This document shows, one piece after another, positions 39,363 through 46,761 of a stretch of 64,000 nt of DNA. Source of the stretch: an uncultured Bacilli bacterium (lineage in GTDB: Bacteria > Bacillota_I > Bacilli_A > RF39 > UBA660); assembly GCA_949505625.1 (NCBI GenBank), contig CATBQD010000004.1, forward strand, positions 1-64,000, written 5' to 3'. Numbering within the stretch: position 1 is the stretch's first letter; the number at the start of each line of letters is the position of its first letter. The notes under the pieces were generated by a model, which saw nothing but the letters and a program-made list of their open reading frames with translations, did no database searches and had not been told where the DNA came from. The position numbers were made by a program, and so were the translations under genes.

Positions 39363-39389
39363 ATACTAAATTGTAACCATATGGTTTCC
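39341..39389. promoter_or_regulatory. Two operator-like palindromes at the target-gene promoter
   Basis: TGTATCCGTTTGGTAATA (39341-39358, in the promoter spacer) and TGTAACCATATGGTTTCC (39372-39389, at the transcript start) share TGTAwCCnnnTGGTww. They are 31 bp apart, about three helical turns. This fits cooperative repression by the adjacent XRE protein (inference). Confidence 0.6.
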
Positions 39390-39458
39390 AAAAACCGTTT
39401 TTTTGCTCTTTTGTGTAACTGAGTGGTGACAATAATAGAAAGGATAAGGAGTTTTAGT

Positions 39459-42400
39459 ATGATGTGTAGTAGAAAAAAAGGGTTCACTTTGATTGAACTA
39501 CTAGCAGTAATCATAATCATTGGAGTAATCGCTTTGATTGTTACACCAATTGTAATTGACGTAATAAAAAAACAAGAGAAGAAAACATTCGAAGAGAGTG
39601 TCCATGGCATTATGGAATCAATTAGAATTGATACAGCAGATGATAATTTTACAATTCCAAGAGAATATCTTTATAAAGATGGGACATTAACATTGTTGAC
39701 AGCAGGTGGAAAAGAAAGAAATGATATTGTAAAAGTAAATGGTAAATATGATGGAGTTGGAGTTTTCATTGTAGATGGGGATGGGGACATTATTGTAGAA
39801 AAAGCCTGTGGACCAACATATTGTGTTAATAATTCAAAAGATGATAGTGATCTTGTATTTAAACCAAGTGATGGAAATGGAAATCCAATAATTGATCCTT
39901 TGGATCCAGTAATTACATTAAATGGTAGTAAAGAATTATTAGTAGGGTTGGGTTCAACTTTTACAGATCCTGGAGTAAATTCTAAAACAGAATCAGGGGA
40001 TGCTATTGCCTATACAACAGTAATTAAACATGGTTCTGAAATAGTAGAAAGCATAGATACAAGTGCAATAGGAACATATGAAATTACATATACAAATGAA
40101 AGCAATGGTAAACGTGCCAGTGTAAAAAGAATTGTAAAAGTAGTAGAGATGAAGCCACAAATTACTATTACCAAAGCAGATAGTAATTATGTAAGAAGTA
40201 AAACGGTAGTAATAAAAGTAACAGCAGTTTCTCCAAATAGAATAACAGGATTTACATATCAAATTGAAGGAGAAAATCCAGTTCAAGTAAATGGTGCAGA
40301 AAAGACAATTACATTAAATTCGACAGGAATCGTAAGTATTGTAGTAAGGGCGACAGATGATAATGGACACAGTGATAGTATAACTGGAGGTCCATATAGA
40401 ATAGATGCAACAGGACCAGAGATAACAATAAATCCAGAAACAGTAACTTTAGATTCAGCGGCAGCAGGAAACTATAACATATTTGAGGGAGTAAGTGTAG
40501 TAGATAATATAGATGGAACAATAGATAATAGTAAAATTATTACAAGTGGAGATACTTTATTATCAATACCAGGAACATATAGAGTAAATTATACAGTAAG
40601 TGATAGATTAGGAAACACAAGTACAGCAACAAGAACATTTGTAGTAAGCGATTCGACAAAACCACAAATTACAATAGCGCCAGAAGAAACAACAAGATTT
40701 GTAAAATCACAAAATGTAAAAATAACAGCAACAGATAATAACAGAGTAGATAGTATAACATATGTGATAATAAAAGATGGAGTAAGAGGAGCAAGTAATC
40801 CAATAAATAATGGAGGAAGTGTAACATTAAATAGTACAGGAAGTTACCAAATAGAAGTAACAGCGACAGATGATAGCGGAAATACGGAAGTTAAAACAAG
40901 TAAAACGTATATGATAGATACAACAGAGCCAGAATTAGTATTTGAGAATGTGACATTAGCGGTAGATGAAGTAGCAGGATTTAATCTAATGACAGGAGTA
41001 ACAGCAACAGATAATAGTGGATTAACGCCAACAATAACATATACAGGAGGATTAAGCGCAACAGTAGGAACGCAAACAATAACATATAAAGCAATAGATG
41101 AAGCTGGAAATGTGGGAACAAGAACAAGAACATTTACAATAACAGCAGCAACGGCTCCAATAATAAGTTTCTCACCAATTCAAACAAGTGGATGGGTAAA
41201 ATCAGTAAATGTGACGATAAGTGCAACAGTAAAAGTGGGAGAAAACTTATCAGCATTTACATATAGTATTAATAATGGAACAACACAGAATGGAACAAGA
41301 GATGGATATCAAGGGACAGCAAGTGTAACACTAAATGCAACAGGAACATATACAATAAGTGCAAGCGCTACTGGAGGATATGGAAATAGTAAGACTGAAG
41401 GAAGTGGAACATACTATATTGATGCAACAGTACCAACAGTAGGAGATATAGCAGGGAATCCAACGGGATGGGTAAAAAATGCGACATTAACAGCAACATT
41501 ATCAGATTCACATAGTGGAATAGTGGCATATGCATGGACAACAAGTAGTGCGACCCCAACAAGTTGGACAAATGTAACAAATACAGCAAATTATTCATTT
41601 AGTCAAAATGTAACAGCAAACGGAACATATTATTTATGGGCAAAAGATGCAGCAGGAAATATATCAGCAGCGAAGAGTGTAACAGTAAGTAAGATAGATA
41701 CAACAACACCAAGTATTACAAGTAGTTATACAAGTACAGCATATTCAACAAATGAGAAAACAAGTGTAGCAGTAAGTACACTATATACAGCAACATTCGG
41801 AGGAATGGGAGGAAGCACAACTTGTAAGAATGGAACAACAACAATAACAAACTTAAATCAATTAGCAGTGGGAAGTTATACATTAACATGTACAGCAACA
41901 GGAGCAAATGGAAAGACAGCAAGTGTAAAACCAAAAGTAACAATTAAATCTGCAGGAACAAGTGGAAGTGACTTGGTAAATAAAGATAATTTGCCTTCCG
42001 TAGGTGGAGGAAATAGATATACTGGCGCAAGTCCAAATAACTTTGTAACATTTAATGGAGGAGCGTATAGAATAATAGGAGTATTTAATGGTCAAATGAA
42101 AATCATATATTGGGGAAGCTATTCAGCAGCAGGAAGCCAATATTTAACAGGAACAGCATGGGATACAAGTAATAGTAATAACTGGGCAAGACCAGCGACA
42201 TTAAATACAACATTAAATAGCACATATTGGAATTCATTAAATTCAACAGCACAAGGAATGGTAGATCAAAGTCACAGTTGGGGAATAGGAGGAATCAGTT
42301 CAGGATATACAAGAAGTCAATTCCAGGCAGCAGAGAATAATACGAAATGGACAGGAAAAGTTGGATTGATGACAGCAGCAGATTATGGATATGCAAGTAC

Positions 42401-42680
42401 AAGCAGTAGTTGTACCGATAGTTTAAATATGAACAGTTCAGCGGCTTGTAAAGATAATAACTGGCTATTTACCAGCTCATACTACCAATGGACGATCACT
42501 CCTCGTAGCGGCAACTCGGGTAGCGTGTGGTATGTGGATACGGGCGGTATTGTCAGCTGGCTTAGCGCGAACTGGGACTATAGCAGTCTTGGGGTGCGCC
42601 CAGTCCTATATCTGAAATCCAATGTAAAAATAACAGGAGGAAGTGGAACAATAAGTTCTCCATATACACTTGGAACGTAG
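39459..42680 (+). CDS. DGR target: prepilin-like, Ig-repeat surface protein with C-terminal lectin-like variable domain
   Basis: The 1073-residue protein starts at 39459 with AAGGAG 7 nt upstream. Residues 1-35 are a type IV prepilin signal: KKGFTLIELLAVIIIIGVIA, with cleavage after Gly8 and Glu at +5. Residues about 150-830 contain roughly eight Ig-like modules of about 80-90 residues (DUF5011/Big type; signatures such as DPVITLNGSKELLVGLGS and GTYRVNYTVSDRLGN). Residues about 833-1073 form a C-type-lectin/sulfatase-modifying-factor-like domain (YWGSYSAAGSQYL, NNWARPATLN, GVRPVLYLKS), the usual scaffold for DGR variation. Codons about 1014-1050 are the variable repeat. Base use changes late in the gene: the VR is distinctly GC-richer than the rest. 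I infer display on a pilus- or pseudopilus-like fibre or in the membrane. Confidence 0.9.
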   Translation: MMCSRKKGFTLIELLAVIIIIGVIALIVTPIVIDVIKKQEKKTFEESVHGIMESIRIDTADDNFTIPREYLYKDGTLTLLTAGGKERNDIVKVNGKYDGVGVFIVDGDGDIIVEKACGPTYCVNNSKDDSDLVFKPSDGNGNPIIDPLDPVITLNGSKELLVGLGSTFTDPGVNSKTESGDAIAYTTVIKHGSEIVESIDTSAIGTYEITYTNESNGKRASVKRIVKVVEMKPQITITKADSNYVRSKTVVIKVTAVSPNRITGFTYQIEGENPVQVNGAEKTITLNSTGIVSIVVRATDDNGHSDSITGGPYRIDATGPEITINPETVTLDSAAAGNYNIFEGVSVVDNIDGTIDNSKIITSGDTLLSIPGTYRVNYTVSDRLGNTSTATRTFVVSDSTKPQITIAPEETTRFVKSQNVKITATDNNRVDSITYVIIKDGVRGASNPINNGGSVTLNSTGSYQIEVTATDDSGNTEVKTSKTYMIDTTEPELVFENVTLAVDEVAGFNLMTGVTATDNSGLTPTITYTGGLSATVGTQTITYKAIDEAGNVGTRTRTFTITAATAPIISFSPIQTSGWVKSVNVTISATVKVGENLSAFTYSINNGTTQNGTRDGYQGTASVTLNATGTYTISASATGGYGNSKTEGSGTYYIDATVPTVGDIAGNPTGWVKNATLTATLSDSHSGIVAYAWTTSSATPTSWTNVTNTANYSFSQNVTANGTYYLWAKDAAGNISAAKSVTVSKIDTTTPSITSSYTSTAYSTNEKTSVAVSTLYTATFGGMGGSTTCKNGTTTITNLNQLAVGSYTLTCTATGANGKTASVKPKVTIKSAGTSGSDLVNKDNLPSVGGGNRYTGASPNNFVTFNGGAYRIIGVFNGQMKIIYWGSYSAAGSQYLTGTAWDTSNSNNWARPATLNTTLNSTYWNSLNSTAQGMVDQSHSWGIGGISSGYTRSQFQAAENNTKWTGKVGLMTAADYGYASTSSSCTDSLNMNSSAACKDNNWLFTSSYYQWTITPRSGNSGSVWYVDTGGIVSWLSANWDYSSLGVRPVLYLKSNVKITGGSGTISSPYTLGT
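42497..42607 (+). repeat. DGR variable repeat (VR)
   Basis: The 111 bp align without gaps to cassette C1 (44830-44940). There are 14 differences in the first 94 bp. Thirteen are adenines in C1 (9 A to G, 3 A to T, 1 A to C), one is C to G. A further C/T difference lies in the last few bases. Twelve codons change, mostly Asn codons of the template. The invariant 3' part GGGGTGCGCCCAG is the likely initiation-of-homing segment. Confidence 0.92.
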
Positions 42681-42690
42681 AAACAATAAT

Positions 42691-42722
42691 GTCGTCCAAG
42701 AAGCTCATCGCTTCTAGACGAC
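42691..42722. other. Hairpin/cruciform just downstream of the VR
   Basis: GTCGTC...GACGAC outer arms and AGAAGC...GCTTCT inner arms around TCATC, 10 bp after the target stop codon. There is no T-run. DGR target sites are known to need a hairpin or cruciform just 3' of the VR, and this fits that role. Confidence 0.75.
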
Positions 42723-42755
42723 TAGCAAATAGGATAAAAAGTAAAAAAATGATAG

Positions 42756-42785
42756 AGAAGTACAATATATTTTGTACTTCTTTTT
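42756..42785 (+). terminator. Terminator of the DGR target gene
   Basis: AGAAGTACAA and TTGTACTTCT enclose TATATT, followed by TTTT. Confidence 0.85.
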
Positions 42786-42838
42786 CAAAAAGAAAGATAT
42801 GAAATTAATTATTTTGAGATTAAATCGAAGTTTTAGAA

Positions 42839-42870
42839 GTCGCCCAAGAAGCTCATCGCTTCTAGGCGAC
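42839..42870. other. Second copy of the VR-downstream hairpin
   Basis: GTCGCC...GGCGAC outer arms and the same inner arms AGAAGC/GCTTCT. Relative to the first copy, one outer base pair has changed from T-A to C-G on both arms, so pairing is preserved. No VR precedes it. Confidence 0.7.
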
Positions 42871-43023
42871 TAGCTAATTATCGAATATTTTTACGCAAGA
42901 ATCTTATAGAAACTAAGTAGTAACAAAACAATGTCTTTTTTAATAAATAGCTTATAATCAAAATAAGATGGTAGGAAGAATAGAACTTTAGTAGTGTGTT
43001 GTATATCTAGGAGGTAGAAAAAA

Positions 43024-43389
43024 GTGAAAGATTGTATAACACTAAAAAAACTAGGGGGGTTTTATAATGTTTACAACGATGATGCCTATATTCTATTTTA
43101 TTTATTTCATTATAATATAAAAAATAATAAATCAGGATTCCCTTTGACAGCTTATAATAAAGTAATTAATTGTTTAGAAGAAAATGATATTAATTATATA
43201 GTAGAAGGAAAAGAAGAAGTGAAAAGAGACTTTAAAAAGAAAAATAAATATTGTTTTATTGTAGATAAAGGAAAGAAATTATATGAAAGAGAACAAAGGT
43301 CTAATTTTATTTATGAGCGGATTTCTGATTTAAAAGAGTCTGAGATAGATGAACTATTGACTTTGATTGAAGATTATGTTTTCCAGTGA
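43024..43389 (+). CDS. MutS-domain-I-like small protein (DGR accessory)
   Basis: The 121-residue protein starts with GTG, 7 nt after AGGAGG. Residues 8-60 (KKLGGFYNVYNDDAYILFYL, then SGFPLTAYNKVINCL and NDINYIV) resemble the mismatch-recognition domain I of MutS (FYEvf..DA..l......GfP......v..L...g). The rest is Lys/Glu-rich. Small MutS-like (MSL) proteins are reported among DGR accessory genes, as I recall. The stop overlaps the avd start by 14 nt, so accessory, Avd and RT form one coupled operon. TATAAT at 42953 may be its promoter, but the -35 is poor. Confidence 0.65.
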   Translation: MKDCITLKKLGGFYNVYNDDAYILFYLFHYNIKNNKSGFPLTAYNKVINCLEENDINYIVEGKEEVKRDFKKKNKYCFIVDKGKKLYEREQRSNFIYERISDLKESEIDELLTLIEDYVFQ

Positions 43390-43735
43390 TAAATTTTTAA
43401 TTGTTAAATATATGAAACAATTTATTCTTTCCTTAGATGAAATAGTAATTAATTATCCTAATAAAGAGATGGTTGTAAAAAATAGATTGCATTCAGATTC
43501 TTTAGATATACTAGAATTTATATATCAGGCAAATATTGAGGATAATCCAGAAAATAGAAAATATTATCAAAATAAGATATTAAGTAAAATAAGTATGTTA
43601 GATTTTTATTTAGAAAAAAGTTATAAGAAGAAATATATAAGTGAAAAAATGTGTCAGAAGAAGAGTAATGAACTAATAAAAATTTCAAAAATGGTATATC
43701 AATGGAAAAGTGCAAAACAACAAGACATATCGTAG
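43376..43735 (+). CDS. avd: Avd-like accessory variability protein
   Basis: Avd is a small four-helix-bundle protein, a pentamer in Bordetella phage, that binds the RT and template RNA and is required for retrohoming. This 119-residue product (ATG at 43376; a TTG at 43367 is possible) is predicted to be all-helical and basic. It has KYMKQFILSLDEIVINYPNK near residue 12, RLHSDSLDILEFIYQAN, KILSKISMLDFYLEKSYKKK and NELIKISKMVYQWKSA. This pattern is typical of Avd and the related 23S-rRNA-intervening-sequence proteins. It sits directly upstream of and overlapping the RT gene. The family call rests on pattern and position. Confidence 0.8.
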   Translation: MFSSDKFLIVKYMKQFILSLDEIVINYPNKEMVVKNRLHSDSLDILEFIYQANIEDNPENRKYYQNKILSKISMLDFYLEKSYKKKYISEKMCQKKSNELIKISKMVYQWKSAKQQDIS

Positions 43736-44810
43736 AATATTAGATATATATGAGAATGAAGTATCAAAAAATACAAAAAATAAAAGGAAAGTTTACCAAT
43801 TTGAAAAAAATAAGATGCAAAATTTAGAATTTATATATCAATCTTTGCAGACGACAAACTATAGTGGTGGAAGATATAATATTTTTTTAGTCAAGTATCC
43901 TAAGTATAGAGTTGTTATGTCCTTGAATATGCGCGATAAGGTAATTAATCATTATTTTACACGTTATATTTTAATGCCTAAATTGACTAGATTTCTTGAC
44001 GATCGAAATGTTGCTACAAGAAAAGATATGGGTACACAAGCAGGTCTTAATTATGTAAAAAAGTATTTAGAGAAAAATAAAAAATATGATAAATTTTATA
44101 TTTTAAAAATTGATATTAGTAAGTATTTTTATAGTATTGATCATGAAATCTTAAAGAATATGTTAAAAAAACATTTAAATGATTTTGAATATAAATTCGC
44201 AGAAGCAATTATAAATAGTACCAATCATTCTTATATTAATGATAGTATTAAATTCTTGAAAGATAGAGAATATGAAAAAACAAATAGAAAGAGTGAAATT
44301 GAGAAAATACCTTACTATTCAAATGGAAAAGGATTACCAATTGGAAATATGAGTAGTCAATTTTTATCAATCTTTTATTTAAATGCATTAGATCATAAAA
44401 TAATTCATGATTTTCATATAAAACATTATGTTAGATATATGGATGATTTCTTATTAATTCATCCAGATAAAAAGCATTTAGAATTTTGTTTAAAAGAGAT
44501 AGAAAAAATATTAGTAAATGATTATAAATTAGATTTTAATAAAAATAAAACTAAGATTTATAGTAGTTCAGAAGGATTTGAGTTCTTAGGTTATCGCTTT
44601 AGAATTTATAATAAAAAAACTATTATGACACTTCGTAAAGATACTATTGTACGGATGAAAAAAAGAGTGAAAGAAGTGAATTATTTATATAAACATAATC
44701 GAATGACGTTTGAAAGTGCTTTTAGCAGTATTAATAATTTTTTGAATACTTATCAAGGCAGTAAAGAGAAAACAAGAAGAATTATCGATAGATATTGGTT
44801 TAATGGGTAA
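43710..44810 (+). CDS. DGR reverse transcriptase
   Basis: The 366-residue protein (GTG start, overlapping avd by 26 nt) makes mutagenised cDNA from the template RNA. Catalytic aspartates are in LKIDISKYFYSIDHE (Asp135) and RYMDDFLLI (Asp245, Asp246). Motif 4 reads GLPIGNMSSQFLSIFYLN near residue 208. The [ILV]GxxxSQ form is the DGR signature, unlike the QGxxxSP of group II intron RTs. GFEFLGYRF near residue 289 is the late conserved motif. There is no maturase, endonuclease or integrase domain. The stop codon TAA is part of the GGGTAAATG leader of cassette C1, 20 bp downstream. Confidence 0.96.
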   Translation: MQNNKTYRRILDIYENEVSKNTKNKRKVYQFEKNKMQNLEFIYQSLQTTNYSGGRYNIFLVKYPKYRVVMSLNMRDKVINHYFTRYILMPKLTRFLDDRNVATRKDMGTQAGLNYVKKYLEKNKKYDKFYILKIDISKYFYSIDHEILKNMLKKHLNDFEYKFAEAIINSTNHSYINDSIKFLKDREYEKTNRKSEIEKIPYYSNGKGLPIGNMSSQFLSIFYLNALDHKIIHDFHIKHYVRYMDDFLLIHPDKKHLEFCLKEIEKILVNDYKLDFNKNKTKIYSSSEGFEFLGYRFRIYNKKTIMTLRKDTIVRMKKRVKEVNYLYKHNRMTFESAFSSINNFLNTYQGSKEKTRRIIDRYWFNG

Positions 44811-44944
44811 ATGAATGCAAATAAATTCGCACTCCTCATAGCGGCAACTCGAATAACGTGTGGTATGTGCATACGGACGGTAATGTCAACTGGAATAACG
44901 CGAACTGGAACAATAGCAATCTTGGGGTGCGCCCAGCCCTTTAA
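44805..44944 (+). repeat. Template cassette C1 (best match to the VR), with leader motif
   Basis: Leader GGGTAAATG at 44805-44813. Repeat at 44830-44940, then stop TAA in the same frame as the VR. It reads TPHSGNSNNVWYVHTDGNVN and on to GVRPAL. It has ten Asn codons, mostly at positions that vary in the VR. No long RNA repeat follows directly. Confidence 0.92.
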
Positions 44945-44986
44945 AAGTAAATGATAAAATTAATATACATAATTTATACAATTTAT

Positions 44987-45128
44987 GGATAAATGTGAGT
45001 AAAAAAGTGCCAGCACTCCTTATAGCGGCAACTCGAATAATGTGTGGCGTGTGAATACGAACGGTAATGTCAACAATCCGAACGCGAACAATACCAACAG
45101 TAACAATGGGGTGCGCCCAGCCCTTTAA
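44987..45128 (+). repeat. Template-like cassette C2
   Basis: Leader GGATAAATG at 44987-44995, repeat at 45014-45128. It keeps the fixed core AGCGGCAACTCGAATAA and the 3' GGGGTGCGCCCAGCCC, then TAA. About fifteen AAC/AAT codons. Several non-adenine codons differ from C1, for example CGT where C1 has TAT. Confidence 0.88.
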
Positions 45129-45199
45129 AAAGTAAAAAATGAATTTATATAAATCATTTATTTTTATAGTTATATGCAAGAAAGTGATATTAAAGTTTT

Positions 45200-45334
45200 G
45201 GGTAAATGATATGCAAAATAGCTCCTTGGAGCAGCAACTCGAATAACGTGTGGTGGGTGCAAACGAACGGTAATGTCAACACACCGAACGCGAACAATAC
45301 CAACAGTAACAATGGGGTGCGCCCAGCCCTTTAA
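45200..45334 (+). repeat. Template-like cassette C3
   Basis: Leader GGGTAAATG at 45200-45208, repeat at 45220-45334. Fixed codons differ at the 5' end (PWSSNS) and TGG replaces TAT. RNA repeat R1 follows at once. Confidence 0.88.
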
Positions 45335-45463
45335 GCATGTAATGAGATATTATGATTAAGGTTATAATAGAGAATTTTAAAGGACATCATTTATCCTTGG
45401 ATCAAAGATCCAGAAGAAAGTATATATATGAAATAAGATACGTCTTATTTCTTCATAGTGTAT
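45335..45463 (+). ncRNA. Structured repeat R1 (3' of cassette C3)
   Basis: About 129 bp beginning GCATGTAATGAGATATTATG. Hairpin P1 pairs TGGATC (45398-45403) with GATCCA (45407-45412). Hairpin P2 pairs GAAATAAGA (45430-45438) with TCTTATTTC (45443-45451) over TACG. Copies R1-R4 share the sequence, and their stems covary. Confidence 0.8.
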
Positions 45464-45490
45464 AGAAAATTAATAAATAATAATAAATTA

Positions 45491-45632
45491 GGGTAAGTAA
45501 TAGTAAAAAAGTGCCAGCACTCCTTATAGCGGCAACTCGAATAATGTGTGGTATGTGCATACGAACGGTAATGTCAACAATACGAACGCGAACAATACTA
45601 ACAGCAGCTTTGGGGTGCGCCCAGCCCTTTAA
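45491..45632 (+). repeat. Template-like cassette C4
   Basis: Leader GGGTAAGTA at 45491-45499 (slightly diverged), repeat at 45518-45632. Close to C2, but with TAT/CAT codons like C1 and AGCAGCTTT before the fixed 3' end. Confidence 0.88.
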
Positions 45633-45663
45633 AATAAAAGTTAATATTAATAAAATGAGTATA

Positions 45664-45804
45664 GGATAAATGTTGGTAAAAAGGTGTTAGCACTCCTCAT
45701 AGCGGCAACTCGAATAACGTGTGGCTTGTGAATACGAACGGTAATGTCGGCACTAACAACGCGAACAATACCAACAGTAACAATGGGGTGCGCCCAGCCC
45801 TTAA
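45664..45804 (+). repeat. Template-like cassette C5 (stop lost)
   Basis: Leader GGATAAATG at 45664-45672, repeat at 45691-45804. One T of the CCCTTTAA end is deleted, so the in-frame TAA present in the other seven is lost. CTT replaces TAT, and GGC replaces AAC. Confidence 0.86.
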
Positions 45805-45842
45805 AACATGCGGAGAAAAATATTAAATATAATAAAATAGGT

Positions 45843-45982
45843 GGGTAAATGTTAGTATAAAAAAGTGTGAAAACACTCCTTATAGCAGCACTAACGTGTG
45901 GAATGTGAATACGAACGGTAATGTCAACACTAACAACGCGAACTGGGACAATAGTAGCCTTGGGGTGCGCCCAGCCCTTTAA
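45843..45982 (+). repeat. Template-like cassette C6
   Basis: Leader GGGTAAATG at 45843-45851, repeat at 45874-45982. A 6-nt in-frame deletion shortens the 5' part (SSTNVW). RNA repeat R2 follows at once. Confidence 0.86.
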
Positions 45983-46110
45983 GCATGTAATGAGATATTA
46001 TGATTAAGGTTATAATAGAGAATTTTAAAGGACATCATTTATCCTTGGATCAAAGATCCAGAAGAAAGTATATACATGAAATAAGATACGTCTTATTTCT
46101 TCATAGTATA
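45983..46110 (+). ncRNA. Structured repeat R2 (3' of cassette C6)
   Basis: Nearly identical to R1. P2 arms GAAATAAGA (46078-46086) and TCTTATTTC (46091-46099) are the same. Confidence 0.8.
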
Positions 46111-46290
46111 TAAAATAATTAATAATTAAAATGAGTTTTAGTTTGTATAACGAAAAGTTGTTATTATATAGTTTATAGTAGAATTTTGAATAGTATATAT
46201 AATTAAATAATAATATTGGTACTAGTAGTATGTCTTTGACTTACATATACTTTTATATTTTATAAATAATAAAAGCATTGAAGAAATATA
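46111..46290. other. AT-rich spacer inside the cassette array
   Basis: The longest spacer between cassettes, 180 bp between R2 and the leader of C7. I see no repeat, gene or hairpin that I trust. Confidence 0.5.
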
Positions 46291-46429
46291 GGGTAAATGA
46301 CATAAAAGGAAACTATGCGTTAGCACTCCTTGGAGCAGCGACTCGAATAACGTGTGGAATGTGAATACGGGCGGTAATGTCAACACTAACAACGTGAACA
46401 ATACCAATGGGGTGCGCCCAGCCCTTTAA
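46291..46429 (+). repeat. Template-like cassette C7
   Basis: Leader GGGTAAATG at 46291-46299, repeat at 46324-46429. It lacks nine bases before the fixed 3' end (TNGVRPAL instead of TNSNNGVRPAL), in frame. RNA repeat R3 follows. Confidence 0.86.
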
Positions 46430-46545
46430 GCGTGTAATGAGATATTATGATTAAGGTTATAATAGAGAATTTTAAAGGACATCATTTATCCTTGGAGATA
46501 TTCCAGAAAAAGGTATATATATGAAATAGGATAAGTCCTATTTCT
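46430..46545 (+). ncRNA. Structured repeat R3 (3' of cassette C7)
   Basis: P1 is TGGA/TCCA with a changed loop. P2 arms are GAAATAGGA (46523-46531) and TCCTATTTC (46536-46544): two bases differ from R1 and both pairing partners changed too. Confidence 0.8.
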
Positions 46546-46621
46546 GTAAAATATATAATATAGTGTTAAAAATATGAATTATTAAAATGGTTGAAAATCT
46601 TAGATTAATAAATAATTTTGT

Positions 46622-46761
46622 GGATAAATGTTTCAAAGAAATGTTTGATTCCTCATAGCGGCAACTCGAATGCTGTGTGGAATGTGAATACGGACGGTAA
46701 TGTCAACACATGGAACGCGAACAATAACAACAGTAACCTTGGGGTGCGCCCAGCCCTTTAA
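46622..46761 (+). repeat. Template-like cassette C8
   Basis: Leader GGATAAATG at 46622-46630, repeat at 46647-46761. GCT and TGG appear at sites that are Asn or Thr elsewhere. RNA repeat R4 follows. Confidence 0.87.

Noticed and set aside
39993-42095. Several minus-strand frames inside the target gene, rich in Leu, Tyr, Cys
   Set aside because: They are shadows of the Thr/Ser/Val/Ala-rich coding strand, with no binding sites or family similarity.
42691-42722. Hairpin after the target gene as its terminator
   Set aside because: No T-run follows. A proper terminator lies 34 bp further on, and a covarying second copy exists without a gene end.
43710-44810. RT as a group II intron or retron enzyme
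   Set aside because: It has the GxxxSQ motif 4, no maturase or endonuclease domain, an Avd-like partner and VR/template repeats.
44830-46761. Repeats could be read as a CRISPR array or minisatellite
   Set aside because: Unit length about 111 bp, irregular spacers with a shared leader, open reading frame matching the VR, and adjacency to a DGR RT. No cas genes.
44830-46761. Cassettes as dead variable repeats (fossil VRs) instead of templates
   Set aside because: All are rich in AAC/AAT codons at variable positions and end in a stop after the homing segment. Mutated VRs would have lost adenines, as the real VR did.
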